From: G942493375 sp942493375
GTDB lineage: Bacteria > Armatimonadota > UBA5829
Length of the DNA stretch: 64,000 nt
NCBI GenBank assembly: GCA_942493375.1
Contig: OW818698.1
Span: 2,542,001-2,606,000 of the forward strand
Reading direction: 5' to 3'
The notes under the pieces: generated by a model
Seen by the model: the letters and a program-made list of their open reading frames with translations, nothing else
The model's database searches: none
What the model was told of the DNA's origin: nothing
Position numbers and translations under genes: made by a program
In this document: positions 24,669 through 32,492 of the stretch, piece after piece
Position numbering within the stretch: the first letter of the stretch is position 1
How the letters are laid out: each line of letters opens with the position of its first letter

Positions 24669-26082
24669 GGGCGCATGTGAAATCTACGGAATCATGCTGC
24701 AATGCTGGCAGCCTCCAGAATATTATTGGTTCTTTTGTTGATTACAGCTGATCTCAAGTGCGCTATTGCTTCTATTCCATCATTTTTCCACCGCATACCT
24801 GCCTGTTTGAGTCTTCCCTGACCGTACTGCTTGCAGGCGCTTTCAACACTGCCACTGCCAATGTGAAAGCCATTTAACTGAAAAGTCGCATAGAGCATAC
24901 GATTGGCATTGGTTGTGAAATAGTGCAGATTCTCCCGCTTTATTTTCTGCCCATTATCGTCTTTAGGCTGCCATTGCTTTATTGAGGAGACCACACGATC
25001 CACTCCGTCTTCCATCAGTCGAGTCTTGTTTCGCTTAACCCAATCTTTGGCCTTATTCGTTCCTTCACCATACCAGCCGTTAGCTATTTCCCATAAGTGT
25101 TGAATGGCGTGATACCAGTCCACGATCTCAACTGCATCTGGGAAGTGATGTGCCGCAAGTATCCATATCCATGCAGCACCATCAGCCACAAACACCAATC
25201 TACCAGCCCTTATGGCACCACGCCGACAAGCTTCAAGATATAGTAGTTCGCCAATCTTCTCGGTACGCTCCATTGTTCCGATTATGCTTCTCCCATATTC
25301 CTCACTTATAAAAGAGCCGCACTTCATTTCGGTCCACCCACCACCAGAATGAACCATCAATCCGTCCGCACTGATGGTAAGTACACTCGGGCATTCCGCT
25401 GATGCATATACAGCTTTACCTGAGCTTACATCAAGAGCAAGCTCATACTCCTGCTCACATAAAACCGTACCGGTGCGCTTTGCAAGAGATTGCACTTGCT
25501 TATAGCATATATCCAGACCAAAGCGCCGGGCAAGGAAATCAGCGCTTGCTTGAAAAGGAAAACAGGCAGATACCTCGGAGGCAAGTGCAACAACACCAAT
25601 ACTGTAGTTGCCAGAACCAATACCAAGTTCACCATCACGAGGAACTATCCACTCACGACATTTCTCACAACGATACTTTCTCCGCCATATTTCATGAGTC
25701 CCAGCCAGAGTTACGACATTTCGAGAACGGTTCTCCTTGCCGATGGCAATACCGCCGCATTTACAAATGATACTTTTTGCTTCTTCTTGATCATTCGCAA
25801 TCATTTCAGACATTGCAAGCTCTGAAGCATAACGACCGATAGCAAGAGCTCGTTCTTCTTTCTCAGACAAACTCTTGCCTGAGGATTCAGTGATATGGAT
25901 CTGGAATAACTCCAGTAGTTTTGATACAATAGTCTCTGTTGACATGGTCGGGGTGATGCCTCCTATCATTTTTGTCACTAACTAATGATTTCGACATCGA
26001 CCCCGACTATTCATGCAAAAATCCCCTAGAATTTTCCCCTTTTTTTATTGCCAACTATTTTCCGTAGATTCTACACGCACCC
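24669..26082. mobile_element. ISKra4-type insertion sequence, apparently intact
   Basis: The 1414-bp element has 23-bp terminal inverted repeats, GGGCGCATGTGAAATCTACG at the left and the complement of GGGTGCGTGTAGAATCTACG at the right, matching at 19 of 23 positions. It is flanked by a perfect 9-bp target duplication, GTGATCAAG (24660-24668 and 26083-26091). The single transposase gene fills it and its stop codon abuts the left repeat. The perfect duplication and open frame suggest a recent insertion. Confidence 0.9.
24692..25945 (-). CDS. ISKra4 family transposase
   Basis: The likely start is the ATG of MSTETIVSKLLELFQIHI, after AGGAGG at 12 nt, giving 417 residues. An N-terminal zinc-ribbon pattern (CKCGG ... 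YRCEKCREW) precedes a DDE catalytic core whose acidic residues are visible in TISADGLMVHSGGGW, FVADGAAWIW and GFHIGSGSVESACKQYGQGR. The DWYHA and FHIGSGSVE blocks are typical of ISKra4-type enzymes. No frameshift or internal stop is present, so it may be active. Confidence 0.88.
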   Translation of the reverse strand: MSTETIVSKLLELFQIHITESSGKSLSEKEERALAIGRYASELAMSEMIANDQEEAKSIICKCGGIAIGKENRSRNVVTLAGTHEIWRRKYRCEKCREWIVPRDGELGIGSGNYSIGVVALASEVSACFPFQASADFLARRFGLDICYKQVQSLAKRTGTVLCEQEYELALDVSSGKAVYASAECPSVLTISADGLMVHSGGGWTEMKCGSFISEEYGRSIIGTMERTEKIGELLYLEACRRGAIRAGRLVFVADGAAWIWILAAHHFPDAVEIVDWYHAIQHLWEIANGWYGEGTNKAKDWVKRNKTRLMEDGVDRVVSSIKQWQPKDDNGQKIKRENLHYFTTNANRMLYATFQLNGFHIGSGSVESACKQYGQGRLKQAGMRWKNDGIEAIAHLRSAVINKRTNNILEAASIAA

Positions 26083-26117
26083 GTGATCAAGATAGCACTT
26101 CAGTGTTGCGTGAATAA

Positions 26118-26180
26118 TGTCATCCTGAATGCAATGAAGGATCTCAATAAAGCAGATCCTTCATTGCATTCAGGATGACA
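26118..26180. repeat. GTCATCC-family palindrome, variant copy
   Basis: Perfect 27-bp arms (TGTCATCCTGAATGCAATGA onward) with a 9-nt loop. The core differs from the copies at 13.7 and 40.2 kb (ATGCAATGAAGG in place of AGGAACGAAGG), but both arms carry the same changes. Such compensation suggests that pairing itself is conserved. Confidence 0.75.
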
Positions 26181-26238
26181 ATGTCGCATAGGATGGCATT
26201 ATAGCGTAGGATGACCAACCGATCAGGACTGGAATTTA

Positions 26239-27105
26239 TCACAGGAAAAACGGTTGGGTCCAGGCCATATTGGAACCTTGACCAAACAGCTCAAACCGGA
26301 CATATTGAGTTTGTAGTTCAGACGTATCAAAGCTAATGGAAGTATCCTGAACTCTCTGCACCATTGGTCCGCCGTCCACTATTACACGGATTTCCTGTGC
26401 ACCGGATGTTTCAATTTCTATGACATCACCTGTCCGCCGGATGTCATCTATTATCACTCCGCTGGAACCATAGAAGTTGCCAAATTTCAAGGCTTCCAGA
26501 ATATCTGCAGGTTCGTTAGATTTTGACCTTACTACATTGCAGGCAAGACCGATATCGCTGTGACAGTGTGAATCGTCATTGGCAAATCCAAGGACCTGTT
26601 TGCCTTGAACAAGCAGATAATCCCACTTATCTGAAGAGATTGCAGCACCATCCAGCCTCTCAATGACTCCGTTGTATACCTCAATGCCTGCATAGTGCTG
26701 CTTGCGATCCAGTTCTTCTCTGCGGTAGTGTGGTATATGATTATAGTTAGGGTGATTTAAAAAAACCAGTGCATCAGTATGAGATAGGTATTCAAGTAGT
26801 GAGTCTTGTTCTGCAGTTTCAATCGCTTTTAGGAGCACATTGGTATCAGTGCAGCAGATTCCCGTATCCTCCCCAAGTTCAGAATTCCACTCAATACCCG
26901 GTATCAGAACAATCCGATCGTCTATTATTTCTGAATATGTCATGTGATCCGATACCGAAACAAAGTCATAACCAAGCTCAACATACCTGTCTATACAGTC
27001 TTTGATCGAAATGATAGAACACCCACTAGCCGGGCTGGTATGTGTATGAAGATTACCTTTGAGCCACTGTCCATCGCGATCAGAATAGAGGTTGGTCCAA
27101 TTCAT
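26239..27105 (-). CDS. PHP-domain metal-dependent phosphoesterase-like protein
   Basis: GGAG lies 6 nt before the ATG of MNWTNLYSDRDGQWLKGNLH. The 288-residue protein has PHP metal-binding motifs: LKGNLHTHTSPASGC (H-x-H), VSVSDHMTY (D-H), PGIEWNSELG (E), FLNHPNYNH (H) and FANDDSHCHSDIG (D-x-H). PHP domains act as phosphoesterases or in DNA polymerase III. Stand-alone members of this type are often uncharacterised hydrolases. A C-terminal beta-rich segment of about 70 residues (VIEIETSGAQEIRVIVDGGP) is appended. No partner gene is evident. Confidence 0.8.
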   Translation of the reverse strand: MNWTNLYSDRDGQWLKGNLHTHTSPASGCSIISIKDCIDRYVELGYDFVSVSDHMTYSEIIDDRIVLIPGIEWNSELGEDTGICCTDTNVLLKAIETAEQDSLLEYLSHTDALVFLNHPNYNHIPHYRREELDRKQHYAGIEVYNGVIERLDGAAISSDKWDYLLVQGKQVLGFANDDSHCHSDIGLACNVVRSKSNEPADILEALKFGNFYGSSGVIIDDIRRTGDVIEIETSGAQEIRVIVDGGPMVQRVQDTSISFDTSELQTQYVRFELFGQGSNMAWTQPFFL

Positions 27106-27157
27106 GAAGTGCTCCAATATAATAGAATTAAGCCGGTTAGTATAATCAAACCCGAAA

Positions 27158-27390
27158 GACCAATAGGACTTATAGGACTAATAGGACATGCAGTCGGATT
27201 GCTAGATGCTACGGACAAAACACCAAAGCATCCGCAACATGTCCTGTTTGACCTATCAGTCTAGCTAAGCCCAAAAAGACCAATAGGACACATAGGACTA
27301 ATAGGACATGGAATCGGATTGCTTGATGCTACGGACAAAACACCAAAGCATCAGTAGCATGTCCTATATGTCCTATTTGTCCTATTGGTC
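27158..27390. repeat. Two tandem 120-bp palindromic repeat units built of TAGGAC steps
   Basis: Unit 1 starts at 27158 and unit 2 at 27278. Each begins GACCAATAGGAC, continues in 9-bp steps (AATAGGACT, TATAGGACT, AATAGGACA), passes through a shared centre (GATGCTACGGACAAAACACC then AAAGCATC) and ends in complementary GTCCTAT steps. Unit 2 closes with CCTATTGGTC and folds end to end. Unit 1 has a degenerated right arm. The rest of the gap between the PHP and ahcY genes (27106-27468) holds nothing else I recognise. Confidence 0.75.
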
Positions 27391-27468
27391 ATTTAGATCT
27401 AAATTAGACTAATCAAATGCTATTAGTCATCTAGATTCAACTAAACCAGTCGGCTATTAATCCAGTTT

Positions 27469-28869
27469 CTAGTATCGGTAATGCTCAGATTTATAAGGTC
27501 CTTCCACCGGGACTCCTATATAGTCTGCCTGCTCCTGGCTTAGTTTGGTCAGTTTGGCGCCTAGTTTGCCGAGGTGTAGTCTGGCTACTTCCTCATCCAG
27601 TTTCTTGTCCAGCATATAAACACCGATCTCGTGTTCTTTTGTCCACAGGTCTATCTGTGCCAGGGTCTGGTTGGTGAAGCTGTTGGACATTACAAAGCTG
27701 GGGTGTCCAGTTGCACATCCAAGGTTGATCAATCTGCCTTCAGCCAGCAGGAAGATCGTGTGACCGTCGGGGAATGTGAAAGCATCAACCTGGGGTTTGA
27801 TGTTCATATGCTTTACACCCGGCCAATTTTTAAGAGACTCCACCTGAATCTCGTTGTCGAAGTGCCCGATGTTGCAGACAATTGCCTGGTCCTTCATCTT
27901 GGACATATGCTCTGCAGTAATAATATTGCAGTTGCCTGTGCAGGTGACATATATGTCGGTATAAGGAAGTGCATCTTCAATGGTAGTAACCTGATAACCA
28001 GCCATACAAGCCTGAAGTGCACAGATGGGGTCGATTTCAGTTACCGATATCCGAGCTTTCTGTCCAGCAAGGGAATCCGCGGAGCCTTTGCCTACATCGC
28101 CGTAGCCGCATATCAGAGCGTTCTTACCGGAGATCATAACGTCAGTTGCACGCTTGATACCATCAACCAGAGACTCTCTGCAGCCATAGATGTTGTCGAA
28201 CTTACTTTTGGTTACGGAGTCATTTACGTTGATAGCCGGGAAGAGCAATTCACCCTTTTCCATCATCTGATAAAGTCTGTGAACGCCAGTTGTTGTCTCT
28301 TCAGAAACACCCTTGATGCTCTTGACGATACGATGGAAGAATGTATTATCTTTTACCAGGGATGCCTTGACTGTTGCGTTCACAATAGCAAACTCTTTAT
28401 TGTCCGTAGGCTCATCAAGGATTACCGGGTTATCTTCTGCAAAGTATCCACGGTGCACCAGCAGCGTTGCGTCGCCGCCGTCGTCAACAATCAGAGTAGG
28501 TCCGTTTCCATCCGGCCAGGTCATTGCTTTCTTGGTAAAGTCCCAATACTCTTCCAGGGTCTCACCCTTGAATGCAAACACCGAAACACCGGCTTTAGCA
28601 ATAGCTGCTGCAGCGTGGTCCTGAGTGGAGAATATATTACAGGTTGCCCAGCGGACATCTGCACCGAGTTCAACCAGTGTCTCTATTAAAACGGCGGTCT
28701 GGATAGTCATATGCAATGATCCCATAACCCTTGCACCAGCTAAAGGCTTAGATGGACCATATTTCTCTCTGGTCGCCATTAAACCAGGCATCTCTTTCTG
28801 GGCAATATCAATTTCTTTGCGCCCAAAATCCGCCAGGCTAATATCTTTCACAAAATAATCGGAACTCAT
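27469..28869 (-). CDS. ahcY: S-adenosylhomocysteinase
   Basis: The start is the ATG of MSSDYFVKDISLADFGRKEI, with AGGAG at 9 nt, giving 466 residues. It splits S-adenosylhomocysteine into adenosine and homocysteine and so relieves product inhibition of methyltransferases. The NAD+ site is LICGYGDVGKGSADSL. Other landmarks are STQDHAAAAIAKAG, NVNDSVTKSKFDN (active-site Lys) and the conserved C-terminal tail GPYKSEHYRY. The length fits the bacterial form with the extra insertion. The leader of about 100 nt has a 6-bp hairpin (28900-28922) but no match to SAH or SAM riboswitch patterns I know. Confidence 0.97.
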   Translation of the reverse strand: MSSDYFVKDISLADFGRKEIDIAQKEMPGLMATREKYGPSKPLAGARVMGSLHMTIQTAVLIETLVELGADVRWATCNIFSTQDHAAAAIAKAGVSVFAFKGETLEEYWDFTKKAMTWPDGNGPTLIVDDGGDATLLVHRGYFAEDNPVILDEPTDNKEFAIVNATVKASLVKDNTFFHRIVKSIKGVSEETTTGVHRLYQMMEKGELLFPAINVNDSVTKSKFDNIYGCRESLVDGIKRATDVMISGKNALICGYGDVGKGSADSLAGQKARISVTEIDPICALQACMAGYQVTTIEDALPYTDIYVTCTGNCNIITAEHMSKMKDQAIVCNIGHFDNEIQVESLKNWPGVKHMNIKPQVDAFTFPDGHTIFLLAEGRLINLGCATGHPSFVMSNSFTNQTLAQIDLWTKEHEIGVYMLDKKLDEEVARLHLGKLGAKLTKLSQEQADYIGVPVEGPYKSEHYRY

Positions 28870-28978
28870 ATTCAAATTCTCCTCTTATATCAAATGACCT
28901 TGCTGCATCCAATATTCAGCAACATCAAAAACTCCAACAGTATAATTAACGGCAGATTTATGCTCTTACCTGCATAAT

Positions 28979-29007
28979 ACTATACCGTGCGTGGCAGTTT
29001 TGATCAA
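28979..29007 (-). promoter_or_regulatory. Sigma-70-type promoter of ahcY
   Basis: On the minus strand TTGATC, 17 bp, TATAGT, placing the transcript start about 100 nt before the ahcY start codon. A GTCATCC palindrome begins 7 bp upstream of the -35 box. Confidence 0.6.
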
Positions 29008-29013
29008 ATAAAA

Positions 29014-29094
29014 TGTCATCCTGAAGAATGAAGGATCTGCTTTTGAATTTATGGCTGTAATCGAAAAGCAGATTCTTCGTTCCTCAGAATGACA
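29014..29094. repeat. GTCATCC-family palindrome, diverged copy
   Basis: 31-bp arms (TGTCATCCTGAAGAATGAAG onward) pair with four mismatches around a 19-nt loop. The outer GTAACAG arms found at 13.7 and 40.2 kb are absent. Confidence 0.7.
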
Positions 29095-29135
29095 ATGCTT
29101 CACTACGTTCACACTGACATGATTTTCGTATATAG

Positions 29136-29990
29136 CTAAGCCTTAATAGCTCCCGACGTCAGCCCCTCAACGAAATACTTCATCGTAAACAGGAAGAGTA
29201 TCAACAAGGGCAGGCAAGCAATCACATAACCTGCCATCAATGGGCCATACGTAGTGGAATATGTTCCCTGGAAGAATGAAAGGCCTATTGCAAGAGTCTT
29301 CTTGGAATCATCGGAGATCACTAATAAAGGCCACACATAATCATTCCAAACAGACAGAAGGTTCATAATAGCAACAGTTCCGAGCATCGGCTTCGAGAGA
29401 GGCAACGCTATGCTCCAAAATGTTCTGAACTCGCTTGCTCCATCGATTCTTGCAGCCTCAAAGAGCTCCTCAGGAAGTCCTGAAATAAAGCTCTTTAAAA
29501 TATAGATCGCAAACACCTGTCCACCTGCAATATAGGGCAAAATAAGCCCCAGATGGCTGTTCAGAAAACCAGTCCCCCCCTGACCCATCCAGTTATTTCC
29601 ACCTGCAAATGGGAACTCCTTAACCCACATAAATGATGAAATTAATGTAAGGACTCCCGGTATCATCATCAGCGATAGAATCCCGTAGAACAAAACAGTG
29701 CTGCCGGGGAATTTGTGCCTGGCAAATGCATAAGCACTAAATGAAGAGACCACCAGCACTCCAACAACAGAGATTGAGCTGACTATCACACTGTTCATAA
29801 TGTATGGACTGATTGCTGCCCAGGCAGCTGAATAGTTACCCCATTGAGCAGGACTTGCAAATCCCCAGAAATCATGAAAAAACTGGTCATTGCTCTTAAG
29901 TGAAGTTATCAGCAGCACTATGAACGGATAAAACGTCAATGCCACTACGATGCTTACTATTATATGTATAGGCCAATCTTTTTTTATCAT
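29136..29990 (-). CDS. Carbohydrate ABC transporter permease (MalG-like)
   Basis: A 284-residue protein with six membrane helices and the CUT1 EAA motif ELFEAARIDGASEFRTFWSI then ALPLSKP, which docks the ATPase. The tail VEGLTSGAIKA is characteristic of MalG-type subunits. It directly follows the fused binding-protein/permease gene and should form the heterodimeric pore with it. No MsmK/UgpC-type ATPase is encoded in the window, so one is presumably supplied from elsewhere, as is common for this class. Confidence 0.92.
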   Translation of the reverse strand: MIKKDWPIHIIVSIVVALTFYPFIVLLITSLKSNDQFFHDFWGFASPAQWGNYSAAWAAISPYIMNSVIVSSISVVGVLVVSSFSAYAFARHKFPGSTVLFYGILSLMMIPGVLTLISSFMWVKEFPFAGGNNWMGQGGTGFLNSHLGLILPYIAGGQVFAIYILKSFISGLPEELFEAARIDGASEFRTFWSIALPLSKPMLGTVAIMNLLSVWNDYVWPLLVISDDSKKTLAIGLSFFQGTYSTTYGPLMAGYVIACLPLLILFLFTMKYFVEGLTSGAIKA

Positions 29991-32453
29991 CTATTTAGCC
30001 TCATGTTCTGTGCTGGATTTTACATACTTCATATTTATATAGGTCAATGCCAGGATTACAAGGAACAGCACCACGCCCATTGCACACGCATATCCCATCC
30101 GGTCATAAGAGACTGCATTGTTGTAGAGATGCAAACCCGGCACCATCGTCGAATATCCCGGGCCTCCCTTTGTCAGCAACAACTGTGTCTGGAATCCCTG
30201 GATTCCCCCGATGAAACCCAATACTATCAGCAGTTTCATCTGAGCCATTACAAGTGGTATATCCACCGCCCATATACGTCTCAATCCCGATGCTCCATCT
30301 ATCAGACAAGAGTCCAGCACGTCCTTAGGAATACTCTGAAGACCGGCATAGTAGATAAGAAGTGAGAATCCACCGACCCATGGGAATCCCATGAACATCA
30401 GTGAATACAATGCTACTTTCGGATTTCCCAACCATACCTGGGCATACTGCCCTAGATGCATCGCTCTGAGTGCCTGGTTGATCGCTCCAAGGTCATAATC
30501 ATAGAAAAACCCCCAGATCAACATCACAACAATTCCGGGGACAACCATTGGAATTACAAACAGTACTCTGTAGATATATTGAGCTCGTTCACTCTTCAGA
30601 TGGAACAGCAGTTCAGCAGCAGCTAACGGCACGGTGATTGAAACAATGATCCCAAAAACCAGCAGCTTAAAAGCATTGACTGCCGACTCCCGGAAAATCG
30701 CATCTCCAGCCAGTTCCTTGAAGTTGGCAAACCCAACCCATATAGCATTTCCTCCACCCTCCCAGTTAAAGAGCGAATGGTAGAATGCTGAGAATACAGG
30801 ATAGTAGTTAAATGCCAACAATAGAATTATGGATGGGATCACAAATGGATATATGAACTTCTTAGCCACAATCTGGTGCCATAGTCTTTTGCGGTGGACT
30901 ACAACATACCAAAGCCATACAGCAAAAACAATCCCTATCAATGTATATGGAATGAACTTCACAAATGCAGGTGAAGAGTTTATCTTTTTGATCTCACTTG
31001 CAGATTTATCCGGAAGTATCTCCCAGTTCTTGTCAAAGTTCCACTGAGGGTTCTCACCAATGAGTTGTTCAACAGCAGGTTTCAGGAACTTATCCAGGTG
31101 GTCTATTGCCTGATTAAGTGTATATTCGCCACCAAGATAGCTCTGATATACACGATAGGATTCTTCCCCATACTGCCTGGTGCAGTTTTCACCACCAAAC
31201 TTAAAGGTTCCACTCTTTAGACTCTCTTTAAATGGAGCTAATACAGGATTGCTCGGTACACTCGGGGAATTGGGCAGACATATTTTAGCTTCAGAGACAA
31301 GGGGACCTAAATTCTCCGGAGCAGTTACAAATTGAAGAAAATCAACTGCAAGGTCCACTTTCTTTGTTCTAATCGCTGTCGAGGTAATCCCATACTGTAT
31401 ACCAAAAGCTCCTCCCAGCGAGTGTGCAGGTATATTTCCAGCATATTTACTGGTCTCCTTTGTCAAGCGTGGGATTGGAAATACCCCAAACTCAAACTTT
31501 CGCAGCTTATCTCTCAGCAGTGTTGGAGTTGCCCAGCTTCCATCCCAGAACATAGCTGCTCTGCCAATGACAAACGCCCGTCTGCCAGCCGAAGTAGTCC
31601 AGTCCCTGTTCCAGTATTGCGACCACTCCTTTATTAGCATCATCTGCTCAGCGTATCTGGGATCTCTGATTGTCCAGATTCCCTTTTTATATGCCCGGAC
31701 AAACTCCTGTGTATCAACAGGAAATGAATTAAAGAGACGTTTACGGACATCCATTTTGGGAATTAAGTCACCGAATAACTGGTCCTGAAGACAGGTTCTG
31801 ATCCAGTCAAACCGCATTTGGTCACCATTGAAAAGTACTGGCACATATCCAGCGGCTTTTATCTTCGTGCAAACATCAAGAAGCTGCACCCAGGTTTTCG
31901 GTGGTTTAAGTCCCAGTTTATTGAATATATCTTTATTGTAGTAGATACCTGTCTCAACCAGGTCGACAGGTAATACATAAAGCGACCCATTTGGAGCTCG
32001 CAAGGCGTCAGTCTGGTTGGTATAGAGCGTGTTATACCAGACCTTGTTGCCTGGAATATATTTATTGGGCTTAACCAGGTAATTATCCAGACACTGGAAC
32101 CAACCGTATTTTGCATCGTCATTAGCCCAACCAGCATGCGCCCAAACAATATCCGGAGCCATATTGCCTTTCAATTGAGCAAGCAGCCAGGTCCGGTAGT
32201 CTCCGGTAGGGTTCTTGATAAACCTTATAGTGACTCCCGGATGAAGCTTCTCCCACTTACGGGCAATAATAGTGAACTGGTGCAGCGGTTCAAACCCTTC
32301 GCCATTCACCACTTCAGGTGTATAACCCTGAGCATAGACCGTCATTTCTGTAGTTTCAGCCATGCATATATTGGCAGACAATATTGCAGCCAGAACGCAC
32401 AACATAATTACAATGCAGAGGCCTGCACTACGTTTATTATTCACTTGTTTCAT
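29991..32453 (-). CDS. Fusion of solute-binding protein and MalF-like permease
   Basis: An 820-residue single frame. A signal peptide (GLCIVIMLCVLAAILSANICMA) leads an extracellular sugar-binding domain of the MalE/UgpB type (about 35-490) with ARKWEKLHPGVTIRFI, APDIVWAHAGWANDDA and a WDGSWATPTLL block. A membrane helix (about 497-517, PYTLIGIVFAVWLWYVVV) then leads into a MalF-type permease with about six helices and the EAA motif SCLIDGASGLRRIWAVDIPL. Usually these are two proteins. Here the receptor is tethered to the pore. No internal stop or frameshift is seen. It follows the 726-residue hydrolase gene by 39 bp. Confidence 0.9.
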   Translation of the reverse strand: MKQVNNKRSAGLCIVIMLCVLAAILSANICMAETTEMTVYAQGYTPEVVNGEGFEPLHQFTIIARKWEKLHPGVTIRFIKNPTGDYRTWLLAQLKGNMAPDIVWAHAGWANDDAKYGWFQCLDNYLVKPNKYIPGNKVWYNTLYTNQTDALRAPNGSLYVLPVDLVETGIYYNKDIFNKLGLKPPKTWVQLLDVCTKIKAAGYVPVLFNGDQMRFDWIRTCLQDQLFGDLIPKMDVRKRLFNSFPVDTQEFVRAYKKGIWTIRDPRYAEQMMLIKEWSQYWNRDWTTSAGRRAFVIGRAAMFWDGSWATPTLLRDKLRKFEFGVFPIPRLTKETSKYAGNIPAHSLGGAFGIQYGITSTAIRTKKVDLAVDFLQFVTAPENLGPLVSEAKICLPNSPSVPSNPVLAPFKESLKSGTFKFGGENCTRQYGEESYRVYQSYLGGEYTLNQAIDHLDKFLKPAVEQLIGENPQWNFDKNWEILPDKSASEIKKINSSPAFVKFIPYTLIGIVFAVWLWYVVVHRKRLWHQIVAKKFIYPFVIPSIILLLAFNYYPVFSAFYHSLFNWEGGGNAIWVGFANFKELAGDAIFRESAVNAFKLLVFGIIVSITVPLAAAELLFHLKSERAQYIYRVLFVIPMVVPGIVVMLIWGFFYDYDLGAINQALRAMHLGQYAQVWLGNPKVALYSLMFMGFPWVGGFSLLIYYAGLQSIPKDVLDSCLIDGASGLRRIWAVDIPLVMAQMKLLIVLGFIGGIQGFQTQLLLTKGGPGYSTMVPGLHLYNNAVSYDRMGYACAMGVVLFLVILALTYINMKYVKSSTEHEAK

Positions 32454-32492
32454 TCGACCACCACAGCTGTATAAAGAATCATATTCAATTCA

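Noticed and set aside
27158..27390. CRISPR array
   Set aside because: Only two 120-bp units, with palindromic structure and conserved centres instead of unique spacers. No cas genes are nearby.
27631..28689. Long open frame (352 codons) opposite ahcY
   Set aside because: It is the antisense frame of a highly conserved gene, its protein is Cys- and Val-rich without domains, and it has no ribosome-binding site.
28870..28972. SAH or SAM riboswitch in the ahcY leader
   Set aside because: The leader has one short hairpin but none of the conserved core sequences of SAH or SAM riboswitches that I can recall.
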